From Montifringilla adamsi (Eukaryota; Chordata; Aves; Passeriformes; Passeridae): a DNA stretch of 64,000 nt. Positions 46,401 to 57,721 of the stretch are shown one piece after another. The stretch covers positions 12,029,049 through 12,093,048 of the forward strand of contig JAGGNK010006448.1 in NCBI GenBank assembly GCA_017590115.1. Direction: 5' to 3'. Made by a program: the position numbers and the translations under genes. The notes beneath the pieces were generated by a model. The model was given only the letters and a program-made list of their open reading frames with translations. It was not told where the DNA came from and did not search any database. Every line of letters begins with the position of its first letter. Position 1 is the stretch's first letter.

Positions 46401-49400
46401 ATGTGGAAGTCCTGTATGATGGTGCATTGTGAAGTGCCTGGGACCCTTATGCTGAGATCCAGCAGCTGCATCGCTGAGTGTCTCTCCTGCCATGTTTCCT
46501 GGCTTCAGAGTCAGAGAATGGGGCAGCAAAGCACACACCTATTAAAAAAAATAAAAAAAGAAAAAAAAAACCACATAAAAATAATGTCAGACCCTTAAAT
46601 TACAGAGATCTTCAGAGTCTGAGGATCTGCGGGTCTGGCTTGTGCAACAAAAGGCATATTTTACTCTATAAGAAACCACCTTCATAACCACCAGCTTCAT
46701 AACATTAACTTCGTATGGGTTGAAGGGAGGGGGAATGGGATGTTCAGCATCATGAAAATCAGGATTTTTTGGAGTGTATACCCTGCATCTTGTTCTATTA
46801 AAGCTGATGGGATGCTGGTGACCATCTCCTGTGTGCAGCAACAAGTCTTAGAGCAATAAAAAGTATAATAATGTATTCTTAAAACTCATCCAAAAGTATT
46901 AAAGTATTTGCACACATGGACCTTAAAATCTCCCTGCCAGCCCATTCTGTAAGCTGATCTCTGACAAGAGAAACAAAATACATCTAATTCTGAAATGCAG
47001 CTTCTTGGTTAAGAGATGCCATGTGGGGCTGGGACTTATCTTAATACATGCCATATGCAAAAGGCAACACTGACCTTGCGTGCCAAAAGAGGCTCATTTG
47101 AGCCTTGCATTACAGTGCTGTGCTTACAGGCAGATAAAGATAATTTCTCTGGATTGTTACTATTTGCTTCACCAGCTGTCTCTCAAAGCGTTGGAGCAGA
47201 TAATCTGAATGGCCTGGCAGCCGCTCTGTGGCAAAATCATTGCTGCCCAGTTGGCTGCGATTAAGAGCGAGCGAAGACCAGCGCTGCAGGATGAAGGTGA
47301 GCTGACCACCCTCTCCAGCGGCCCCTGGCACGCCTGGCTGGGGCTGCACAAGGGAGAAGGGCCTCTGCTGGGAATGCAAACTGAGGTAAGGAGCACGTGT
47401 CTCTTCAGGGAAAGGGGCTGGCAGCACCTGGCCTGTTCCCAGTGGTCCCAAATGATGGGCAAACATAGGCAGGTGCAGGCCTCTGCAGGCTGGGGGGCTC
47501 TGTGTTCCTGAATATGAGAATTTCCAATGTGAGTGATTTAGGCACTACTAGCCTAAGCAGTGCTGCAGGAGGACTCTGGCTAGCTTGGCAGCTGATGCCA
47601 GCTGTCTGCTCCAGGCAAGAATGTTCCAGAGAAGCTCTTCAGCCTAAATGGTGACCCAGAGGCTGATGCTGTCTCAGTTTTCCCTGTGTGGCTGAGTCCT
47701 TCAGAGTGTTGGGCTGGCAGAGGACGAGCAGGTGGCCAAGGTAGGCACCCTGACCCAGCTTCAGCACAGCCCTGAGAGAACTGTGAATGTGCTGCCTGTA
47801 AGCTGTGCTTCCCCTGCAGCACTTGGTGGCATTTGGAGCTCCTGGGAGAGGACTGGACATACCCAGCACCATATGGCCTCATAGCAGACAGAGCTGAGGG
47901 CAGCCTGGTGGTGCTTTCGTGAAGCAGCAGCACTTTTTTAACTTGAGCTCCCACCATGCTCCACTCAAGGCTGTATGAGCTGGTGCATTAAAAATAGCAC
48001 CATGTACAGAACCAGGCAGAACAGCAGGGTTAGCTGCATACACTGCTTTTGCTGCTGTGAGAACAGGACTGTCATGTTCAATGCACTAGTAGAAAAGGTG
48101 GGTCTGGCACAACCACCCAGACCTCCTCCCTTTGGACCTATTCTGTCTCCTTCCATTCCCATCCCCAAAATACTTTTAAAAGATGCTAAGTACATTTTCA
48201 AGAAGAGACAATTAATACTGAAAGAAAAAAAAATCACACTATTTCTTCTGCTATTCAGGCACAACAGGGTGACCCAACTACTGTTCCAGAAACTTGTATA
48301 GCTAAAGCAAAACCTAATTATTTCCCTCTAACTCTAGCTTCAGCTTCATATCTTACAGTTAGCATAGGCAAAATGAGCTGTTTGTCAGGAGAGGACTTTG
48401 TACCACTGGAAAAATATACCTGGCAGTCTCCCCAAAATCCTCATAATTTTTAATACAGCTTTCATGTTTGTTTTCACTTTCCCCTTTGTTAAACATTTTA
48501 GGCAACTCAAATGAAGCCCTTGCCATCAAACCAGCCTTTTAGCAGTAATGACATAAATTACATTGTTCTCCTGAGCTTGCAGCACCCAGCTATTAAATCT
48601 AACCATGGGAGTTTGGCAAATCTTTTCATGCGTGAGGCAGCTGTTTCCTTTCTCCCCTGCTTCCACCCTCCACCCCCTTTTTTTGCCTTGCATGAGCATG
48701 ATGTGCACTCTGAGGGACACACTGTACCCAAATCCCTTCGCCTAAGGTGCTCTGCACAGAGCCACAGGGCTCCCTGAAATACTCCCTGAAATACTCCCTG
48801 CCCACAGGGGGTGCAGACCCGCTCTTGGTCCCAACCTGTCACAATTCTCCAGAAGCACAATCTGGTGCCCAGAGAGGTTTCATGGTACAGCAGAAGCACC
48901 ATGACTTAGAAGTCATCTGCATCACCCAGGGGCAAATCCTGGCTCCTGCTGTTGGAACACTCCAACTCAGTGCAGCACGACTTGGGCATTTATCATACAG
49001 GGCTTGGAATGTGCTTCCAAGAGTCTGTGCTCAGTTAAACAGTCCTGACAGCTTCTTTGTTTACAACGGGGTTCTTCTGGAAGCATTTTGACTTGTGTTT
49101 TGTCAGTGTATTTATCTGCCCAGGCTGGGGTACCATGGAAAAACCATCACCTTGCAGAAGCTGTAACTGTGCATATCCTGCTGCAAGGGGAACTTATTTT
49201 AATCTTCAAATTGCCCTGCCATCAATGGGCATTTTCATGCTGTGCAGAGTTATTCAATGGCAATACTCTAATGCAGGCTAAAAGATGGTTAATTTGCAAT
49301 CAGTGCTGCTTAAGACACACATCAAATGGTAACATGCCAGTCAGGTACTGCCCCTTGGGAAAGTTGTCTCTCGTGGGAATGCATAACGTGTGGCCCTGGT

Positions 49401-52400
49401 TGGCACCCCATGCAGCAGGATGAGCTGGCTGCTGCACAGGCCACTCCTGGTTATCCTTGTCTCCATGTGGTCTCAGGACAACCTGCCAGATGGATCGGTG
49501 TGCCTGGGGACACCGACCTGTTCCCCATTGCCACCCTTTCCAGTTCTCCTGCTGCATCACTGCCAGGTGGTCAAGAAATGGATGGGAAGCCCTGTGCTCC
49601 CAGACAGCATCTCCCAGAGGGCATCAGCTGCAGACTCACTGAAGGAATTGAGGAGCCCTGTGATTGGTTTGGGCCTCTCTGCAAGGGAAAAAATGAAACT
49701 CAAACCCAAACCTATTTTTCTTCAAGCTCTGGCATGAGCAGAGAGGCTTTTCTCCTGATGAGCTTTCTTTTTCTGTGCAACAGCAACCAAAATAAAAAGA
49801 GCAGCACTTAAATGGGGTTTGCTAGTAGACAAACAAGGTTAAACAGGTTAAGCAGTGGAAATAAAAGTCTCGGTGCTCCTAGACTTGGAGCAAATAGATG
49901 CCTGAATGTTCCTGTGAGACATATTTGCTGGTACTGCAGTGCAGAAAGACAGGCACTGCAACCCTTCGCCTCAACAAGCAAAACATATCTATGCTGAGAA
50001 GGGAGGGAAATGCTTTTCCTCCTGAGTTTCAGAAAGCTTGTTTTGAAACAGCAATTAGAGGTGTCAGAAATGGCAAAGAAAATGCACCCCCCTTGCAGTT
50101 CCACCGGACAAAAGGAGGAACAGCACTAAGCCATTCTGCCCCGACTGACAGAGGGGGGAATGGAGCCACAGATGCCATCCCCAATCCAACACAGGCTCCC
50201 TCCCCAGATGCTGAACAGCATGAGTAATAGAAAGGAAGAAGTGACTGTTTCCCCTGCCCTGTGTCTGCTACCCAACAGCTGTGCTGACCCACCCCATCTG
50301 TGGCACAACCTGTGGGGCAGGAGAGCAGCAGTCACTGCTGTCCCTCCAGCTCTAGCACAAGAGGCACAAGGTGGGGATTGGAGTAGCTTCTCCAGCCCAA
50401 GGATGGATGGAGAAAGTGTGTGATGGAAGGATAACCATTAGCTTTGGCTGGGTCTGTGACTGACCTTGCAGAAAAGCCTCCAACTTGTTTACTAAGTGCC
50501 TGGGTTTACAGCTGTAGGGATTTAGGAAAGCTTTGGAGAAGATGAAGGTTTTATCCGTCATCAAAGAGAGGATTTAGGTTCATTTGGTGGACTCCTAAAT
50601 TTGTTCCTCTCACCTTTCCAGTGTATACCTGGGTGTCTGAGTCACTCTTTGCCTTTAGTTTTATATGTGCATCCTTGGGTGAAATCCGACCCCAGGTGAT
50701 CATTATTTGCCCTTAATGGGCAACCACACAGGCAGCCCTGTAAGGAACTGTGTGAGTGCTCCCTTTCAGTGTGAGCTCCCCAGGAATTTTAGCAGAATGA
50801 AGGGCTGCCACAGTGGCATGGATAGTCTCCACACAGCTCTGATGGGGCCCTGCTGTCATGGTGACAGCCCCAGCTAGCGGGGGGTACAGTCATACCAGGG
50901 GGTATGATGGCTATTCAAACAGCTCAGTCGATGTCTGCAAAAGCTTTTTGGCCTGAAGGCTTGTTTTCACATCATCACACCAATGGGTTTGCTACTGCTC
51001 TCCCTGGATCACTTCTTTCCTGCCAGGTTATATCTGGCTGACCCAGGAGGTGCAACCCTCCATGTGATCTCAACAAATGCCAGTGGCACTGTGATCTCAA
51101 CACTTCCAGCCCCAGCCAGGGGCCAGGGCAGATGAGTCAAGATGCTGTGTCTTGTATATCTACACCTACCTTAACAACCTTAAAAGATAAAAGCTACAGA
51201 CACTTACAGAGGCAGGTAGACATAAAGGTTTGTTCATGAGGTGAAGTAAATAATCTCCAAGTTCAGGAAATAACTGCTGAATTAGTAAACTCCAGTAAAA
51301 GCTAAGTGGAAGTGAATTAATGCAGTTAATCTACTTTTCAGCTTGATTAACTTTCCACCAAATAATCAGCAAATTCTTATAAGTTTCTGATAATAATGTT
51401 GAAAAGTACTCAGGGGTCCAGGACAAAGAAAACTCATGTGACATCCCTCATGGTAGCACAGCATGAACACAACATTCATCACATTCTTGCTGCAATAATA
51501 GGCATTTCCAGGAATGGAACTTCTCTTGGCAAAGGGACTTCACCTGCATGCCTAATCTACCAGTCTGGTGGGATAAATACTGACAAGCCTAAAAATAGAA
51601 GAGTTTTCAAAAAAAAAAAATCAGGAGGAAGAGGTTATGTGAGACGCAGTAAAACCATTTGCTTGATTTTATTACAGAGACAGAGGAAACCAATTTAAAA
51701 GCAGAGATATCCATGGACAAAGGAATGAGAAAAGGAAGGATGGAAGGAAAATTCAACTGTTGAAAAAAGCTTTCATACAGCCTAAAGTGCAGAGGGGGAG
51801 GAACCAGGCCTGACACAGGTAACAATGTGCACCAGATCAGAAACACACAACTGCAGTGTTTGCACACTTGTTATGGAGCTGGTCAGGGTGAGTGAAGGGA
51901 AGAAAATGTGGATATTGTATAGACAATGGTGGAGCAAAAGCAATGACCATGGCAGGTAGATTGAAGATAATAGATGGATATATAGACAGACAAACAGATA
52001 AACAGAAGGAACAGTGAGCAATCTATGAGCTGTTAAGGAAACAGAGAAACCAATGCAAACAGAAACAAGGGATGTTACCAGCTAATTTTGGAAGAGATGA
52101 TCGGGGAACTAGGGACTGTGAAACAGACTTGGTGTGCTCTGCCACACACTCCAAGCAGCAGCTTTTGAAGTGGGAGAAAGCTTTGCAGTTTCAGCAGAAA
52201 TAGACACTCTTGAGAATTGTATCATTGAAAAGACCTGAAGTTCAGAGTTGCTATCTGGAAAATAGTTCTGCCAATAGTTACAAGCCCCAGGTATTCTTGG
52301 ATGCAGCAGTTCACTTGTCGTTGAACCAAGCAAGGCTGACATTACCTCAACCTAATTTGTCATCCACTGGACTGGTTATAGAAAATCTCATTGCAGAAGA

Positions 52401-53932
52401 TGACCTTGGTCCAAAAGGGCATTAGCAGACTTGGTTGAAGTTAACAGCTAACAAAATTAAATTATAATGATATGCTAATGGGAAAAGTTTCTCAAAGATG
52501 AACAAAAAGTTGTGTGCTTGAGACAGGAGGCATTGCAGTTGACTGCTGGCAGGGTAGGGTGGCCACAGTGACAGTAGTCCCAGCTCTGTGGGAAGCCCTG
52601 CCTGGTCTTGGCTGCTCCAGCACCATCCATATGGGTTTGGGACAGGCAGCTGGGAACCCATCAGAGCATTTTGTTCTGGTCTTTGCACCTCTTTGCAAGC
52701 AAACCAACAAAACTTCTTCAGAGCCACTCAATTCCTCCTGTTGATTTACCTTCCCAAATGAAATTATCTGTGAGATCCTGACATTCAGCTTCCTGCTCAG
52801 GTTAAAAGGAGTAACAATTTATTCAGGTCTCAAAACATAAGAGACTAGCTTGGCGCTGCAATTCAATAAGAATAATTATCTAGACTGCAGGGTCAGAGCC
52901 AGGATGACTAATGGAAATGTTCAGAGAAATGGAAATTACCCTGCTGCAGATGGAAGCTAAACTCTGAGTTTAATACATTCCAGCTAAAAAGACCAGATAA
53001 TCTTCATCCCCAGAGCTGAGGGAACTGGCCCATGAAATTGGCAGTCTGATAGTAAGGATTTCTGATCTATCAAATCAGAGACAGATACCATAACACAGGA
53101 TTCCAGTTAGTGTGAGAAATTGGAAGGAGGGTATGATCCAAGCTGTTTACACACTCATTAATCCGACCTCATTGGTTTACAACCCTATAAAACAAATTTT
53201 GAGCGAACAAATAATTGAAGACATGGCAGAAGGTGAAGGTAAAATGTAGCACAGGCCAACCAAAGGTCAGTGAGATGGCAAGCTTACTGGCTCAGGATGC
53301 ACAGACTTGAGGGACAGCTGCAGCTTGCTTGTTGGAAATCCAGGAGAGAACCTGTTGCTCGTTCTTGGACTCCTAAGCCTTGGTGGCAAGGCAGGAGGGT
53401 GGTGGCAGCACACACCCTGCTGCAGGGAGGCAGTCTGGCATGTCTGGACACTGGTAAAACCCAAAAAAAACCCCTAAGCAATTTGATCAGAAAGCCCATA
53501 GGTATCTTGAGCTAGTGGGTAAATGCCCAGTCATTGCTTCAAACTCTGTAAAAACACCCATCTAAAAGGTAATTTCTGTTTTCAAAGAGCAAAGGCATTT
53601 GGAACCTGGAGCTGCATTAGCAGCAAGCAGGCAATCGTAGAGTCTCGAGCTCTCAGAGGAAGGGCTGGGCCCTGCCCTATAGTCAGGGACCTTTCTTTAT
53701 TTGTGGTGCTCAGCAACTCAATTTCTAACAGCTTTGTTGATATACCCAGTCCTCATGTTTGCCAGCATGAAAATCTGATGGATTTTGTATGCAAGCCTAG
53801 CATAAATTTTAGCAACTCTTTCCTTCTTTTCACTTTAAAGAGTGATTTTTCCTTTTTCTTTTAGAGGCTGCTGGCAGACAGCCTATAAGACGGTTTTTAA
53901 CAGGGAAATTTTGCTTAACTTAGATTTGTAGC
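43429..53932. other. Intergenic DNA, no gene recognised
   Basis: Moderately GC-rich patches alternate with AT-rich sequence. Simple repeats: an A-rich run at 46543-46570 and a 12-bp tandem (TCCCTGAAATAC, about 2.5 copies) at 48771-48800. Open frames of up to 161 codons (45868-46353 and 49326-49811) have no domain or exon signals. Stretches such as 47165-47275 and 49190-49310 look like unique, non-repetitive sequence that could be conserved noncoding elements, but nothing in one genome alone proves it. Confidence 0.5.
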
Positions 53933-54517
53933 TGTGGTGGGTTGACCTTGGCTGGATGCCAGGTCCCCACCAAGCTGCTCTATCACTCCTTTTCCCAGCT
54001 GGACAGGGAAAAGAAAATAAGATGGAAAATGACTCACAGGTTGCCTTTACTGAGTAAAGGCAGTTTACTAAAGCAAAAGAGAAAGTTTGCATGCACACAA
54101 GGAAAGAAAAAACCCATGGCTTTACTCTCTACTTCCCATCAGTGAGTAGTGCCCAGCCACTTCCCGGGAAGCAGGGTTTCAGCACCCTTAGCATTGGCTC
54201 CTGAAGGCAAACATTGCAAATAATGAACGCCTCCCTTCCTCCTCCTCTCCTGAGCTTTTATACCTGAGCTGACATCACATGGTGTGGAATAACCTTTTGG
54301 TTAATTTGGGTCAGTGGTGTCCCCTCCAATGATCCAGCCCCAGCCTACTGATGGCATTAGCACCGTTGCTGATGGGCTCGGCCTTGGCCAGCAGTGGGTC
54401 CATCCTGGAGCTGGACATTGGCTCTGCTGGACATGGGGGAAGCTTCTGGAATCTTCTCACAAAAGACACCTCTGAAGACCCCCTGCTACCCGGATCTAGC
54501 TATGCAAACTCAATACA
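53933..54517. mobile_element. Solo LTR, avian endogenous retrovirus
   Basis: A 585-bp stretch begins TGTGGTGGGTTGACCTTGGC, a highly characteristic start of a widespread avian ERV LTR family. It continues with CCACCAAGCTGCTCTATCAC and a 'ccagctggacagggaaaaga' segment, and ends TATGCAAACTCAATACA, giving the TG...CA termini expected of an LTR. No retroviral coding sequence lies on either side, so it is a solo LTR left by recombination. Flanking bases do not give an obvious target-site duplication. I am confident of the class but do not assign a family name or transcriptional orientation. Confidence 0.75.
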
Positions 54518-56389
54518 GGAGTTTTAGAAATTATTTTCCCATGAGACCAGTCACTGCAAGGCCATACAGACTTCGGTGCTGGGATATGGCAGACAGCAGG
54601 GACAGGATGGAGGCAGAAGGTGAAATACTGGCAGCCTGCACTGTACCTGCAATGTGTCCACTGCCCAGACTCTCAGACCCCAAATCCCACATGACTCACT
54701 GAGTGACAGGAGGAATTTTCAGGGTATTTTCTTGCCGTTGCCCAAGTCAGTCCCAATCTGAGCAAAAGATTTACCAAGTCTTATAACTATTCACAAGAAG
54801 CCTTGGCTGAAAATGGTATTTAAACACTGACATAGTTGTAGAGAGAATATAGGTATGTGCCACCACTGCTCTGGGGCTGATCCGCCCAAGTGTCCCACAT
54901 CAAATTGCACATTAGTGCTGGCACTTTGGCCCCTGTTCAACCAAGTGCAGATCAAAATGAGCTGTGAAATCTTCTGCTGCTACGTTAGCCAGCTATCCCT
55001 GAGCATCGTGACTCAGTTCTGGCCCTGCATAGTGCCCCCATGGACAGCAGTACTGTGGCCAGTTGGTATGTAGAGGATTAAGGGTTTAGTCCTGCATTAA
55101 TTCTACTAATAAAGCCAAGTCAGAATAAGATCAAGGAAAAAAGAAGTAGGAAGAAGCTAGAAAATATTGCTGTGGTTGTTTTACTAATCCCCCTTTGTTC
55201 TGCACTGGCCCATGAACTTGGAACTCAGAACAAAACCAACACGATGCAGACATTTGCAGGTCCATAAACAGAAGATCTGGACAACATTACTCAGAAGGAG
55301 GTTCTCAGAGGAATTGCTTTCCTGTATCTCCTCACTTCTTTCCCTTGCTCTAGACAGCTTTTCTCAGACGTGCTGCCTGAATTCTTCAACATTTTTTTTA
55401 TGCTTTTGCTACTTTAATTTAACAGCAGATCCCCTCTTACACTGAAACTCAAGGAGCTCGAAGGAGTACAGGAGCTTTCCTGTATTTGCTTGTCAAATCT
55501 GATTGTCAAGGTGCCTGTGTTATAAGAACAGTTCTATTAACTTTTGACCTGCAAAAACTGACTCCCAGCTCCATGCCTGGCCAGCTCCAGCATCCCAGAG
55601 AGCAGCAAGGCCAGCATTTATTTCCCTTGCAGCTACAAGAGCAGCCATGGCTTGAGCTGGGACTCGGATGCTCCACAGCTGCCTGCTGTGCCTGGAGCTG
55701 CAGGAGGAGGTGCTCTGGCTGCCACAGGAATGACCAGGGTGTGCTGTGGGAGAAAGGAGCAAGCTCCTAGGGAGGACTCAAGGGACCAAAACCAAGTGCA
55801 GGTCTTTCTGGTTGGGTATTTTATGCCCAGAAGCATTTTCATAAATCCAGAATATCTTCTTAAACCATACAGGGGCGGAGGGGGGAGTTTTTTGGGTTGG
55901 TTGTTTGTTTGTTTTTAAATGTGGGAAGAAAAGAAAACTTTAAACATTTGGAGCAGATTGACATATTTCCTCCTAACATGTTTTCTTTTACTATAGGGAT
56001 GTGTACAGAAACAGGAATTTCCTGATATGTGGTTCTAAATAAATGTTCCAAAATCTTTTTCTGATGAAAAATATCCCAGCTCTAAATTAAAACTATTTTT
56101 TTTCCTGACCCATAAGTGATTATTTTTTCCACTACGAACATGGTCCATGGGAAAACTTCAATCTGGAACACAAACAGTGTCAAAAATCTTGAATCTGTAG
56201 CAATCTGGAAGTTTGGAAACCCACCAGAGGAGTTTGGAGACTTCTATTCCTTGTGAGCAGACTGGGAAAGGAGGGCTGCTCTGCCTCACAGCAGATTCCC
56301 ACAGTGAATGAGATAGAAAACCAGACCCTAGAATAGGTTTTGGGGGAGCTGTGCCCACCATCACCTCCTCATATCAGGACCTAGGGCAT
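54518..56389. other. Intergenic DNA, no gene recognised
   Basis: No mobile element, RNA gene or exon recognised. Open frames are short and without domains. Confidence 0.5.
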
Positions 56390-56440
56390 CATATTTCCTC
56401 TGGCATAATAATCACAAATTATTATGCCAGAGGAAATATG
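56390..56440. repeat. Perfect inverted repeat: 23-bp arms, 5-nt loop
   Basis: The left arm (56390-56412) and right arm (56418-56440) are exact reverse complements over 23 bp, separated by CACAA. The pairing can be extended outward by GGCA/TGCC if a 3-nt CAT in the left flank is looped out. The arms are mixed composition, not a simple AT repeat. Transcribed, it would form a perfect short hairpin; as DNA it could extrude a cruciform. No transposon family is recognised. Confidence 0.95.
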
Positions 56441-56836
56441 CCAAGTTAGCCATAGCTAAGAGCTTTCCCTAACATGCTGGATGCTCTCACCAAGATTTCT
56501 GAATTGATTGAGGAGCGAGTGTGGCTGAGGCAGGTGCTCTCAGTACTGAGTCTCCTGTGCAAGCTCATTAGAGCATCATCCATGGCGCATTTTTACTTAT
56601 GCTTTTACACATGGGAATCAGTAATTTTCTTAATTCAGCAGACATGTGCCCACAGAAAAAGACCTAACCAACAGTTAGCCTACTCACAGTACCAGCAGAC
56701 AGTGACTACATTTGAAGGTGAGTTATAATCCATTTGGCTGCAGTGCTATCAAAATCTAACTACATACATATTTATTTTAGCTTCATATGTATTTTCCATG
56801 TAAATACAGTCTTAAAGAGTATTTATATGAGTGTAT
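56441..56836. other. Intergenic DNA between hairpin and CA repeat
   Basis: No gene or mobile element recognised in this stretch. Confidence 0.5.
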
Positions 56837-56873
56837 ACACACACAGACACACACACACACACATACACACACG
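56837..56873 (+). repeat. (AC)n microsatellite
   Basis: AC dinucleotide run of about 37 bp with single interruptions (AG near 56846, AT near 56863). Likely length-polymorphic. Confidence 0.92.
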
Positions 56874-57699
56874 CAACATATATTTATCTACACGTAGGTA
56901 CAAGGCATGGTACCTGTAGTTTTAAACAAAGTCACACCCTTAGAAAGGACTCTATCAGGAATGGTCAGGGTGAGTCATAGACATCTAAGCATGTGAATGC
57001 ACTGGTGTTTTACCTGACCTCATTAGATACCTATTCTGGATGTGATTTTACAAAGGACAGTGATAAGTTAAAGACAGCATCTCCCTCACAGTGTTAAACA
57101 GAAATGCAGGCAGAATGAAACCAGGGCAAGAAGAAGAACATGGAAAACCAGATGAAACTCAATGGGTGTTACAGGCCGCTGAAAAATAGCCCAAAATTTG
57201 GCATTTCACATAGGCGTATGGTGTCTGCTTGGCAGACTCTGACTTCCCTAGAGGGATGACCAGCTCCCTCCAAACAGTGTCCTCAACACTCAGTTAACCA
57301 AGGGGGCAATGTCATCCCTTGAATGTGCAGTCTTGATGGAAACCACCTATGAAGCACCTTTACCTTGCTAGGTAACTCTTCCCCTTGGGTGATGGTTTGG
57401 CAGCAGTGCCACACAGTGAGCTGACTCGCAGGTGGGGCTCCGTGTTTCCCGCAGCCAAGCGCCCAAAGGCACAGCTGTGCAAATGTTTGATGTGCCCAGG
57501 GGTGAGCCAGGCTCTCAGCCTCTGTGGTGATGTTAAAATACTTGTCTGTCATCTGAAAGTGCCTCTCCTACTGTGAATGGGCAGCAGCACATGCTGTGCA
57601 TTCAGAGACCAGCACACGGCTTTTGGGCACTTTTCTTCCATTGCTGGATGACATCTGAGCAGCAGGAAAACAATTTAGTGACTAAGGCAAGAGGCTCAC
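56874..57699. other. Intergenic DNA, no gene recognised
   Basis: No exon, RNA gene or mobile element recognised. Confidence 0.5.
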
Positions 57700-57721
57700 A
57701 GGAGGAGGAGGAGGAGGAAGA
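57700..57721 (+). repeat. (GGA)n trinucleotide repeat
   Basis: About seven GGA-type triplets, the last ones imperfect (GGAAGA). Short purine tract with no gene context. Confidence 0.85.

Noticed and set aside
49326..49811. 161-codon plus-strand open frame overlapped by others in different frames
   Set aside because: Several frames are open in the same stretch, which points to low stop density rather than coding constraint.
53933..54517. Complete endogenous provirus
   Set aside because: No gag, pol or env coding similarity lies beside either LTR, and the two LTRs in the window belong to different families.
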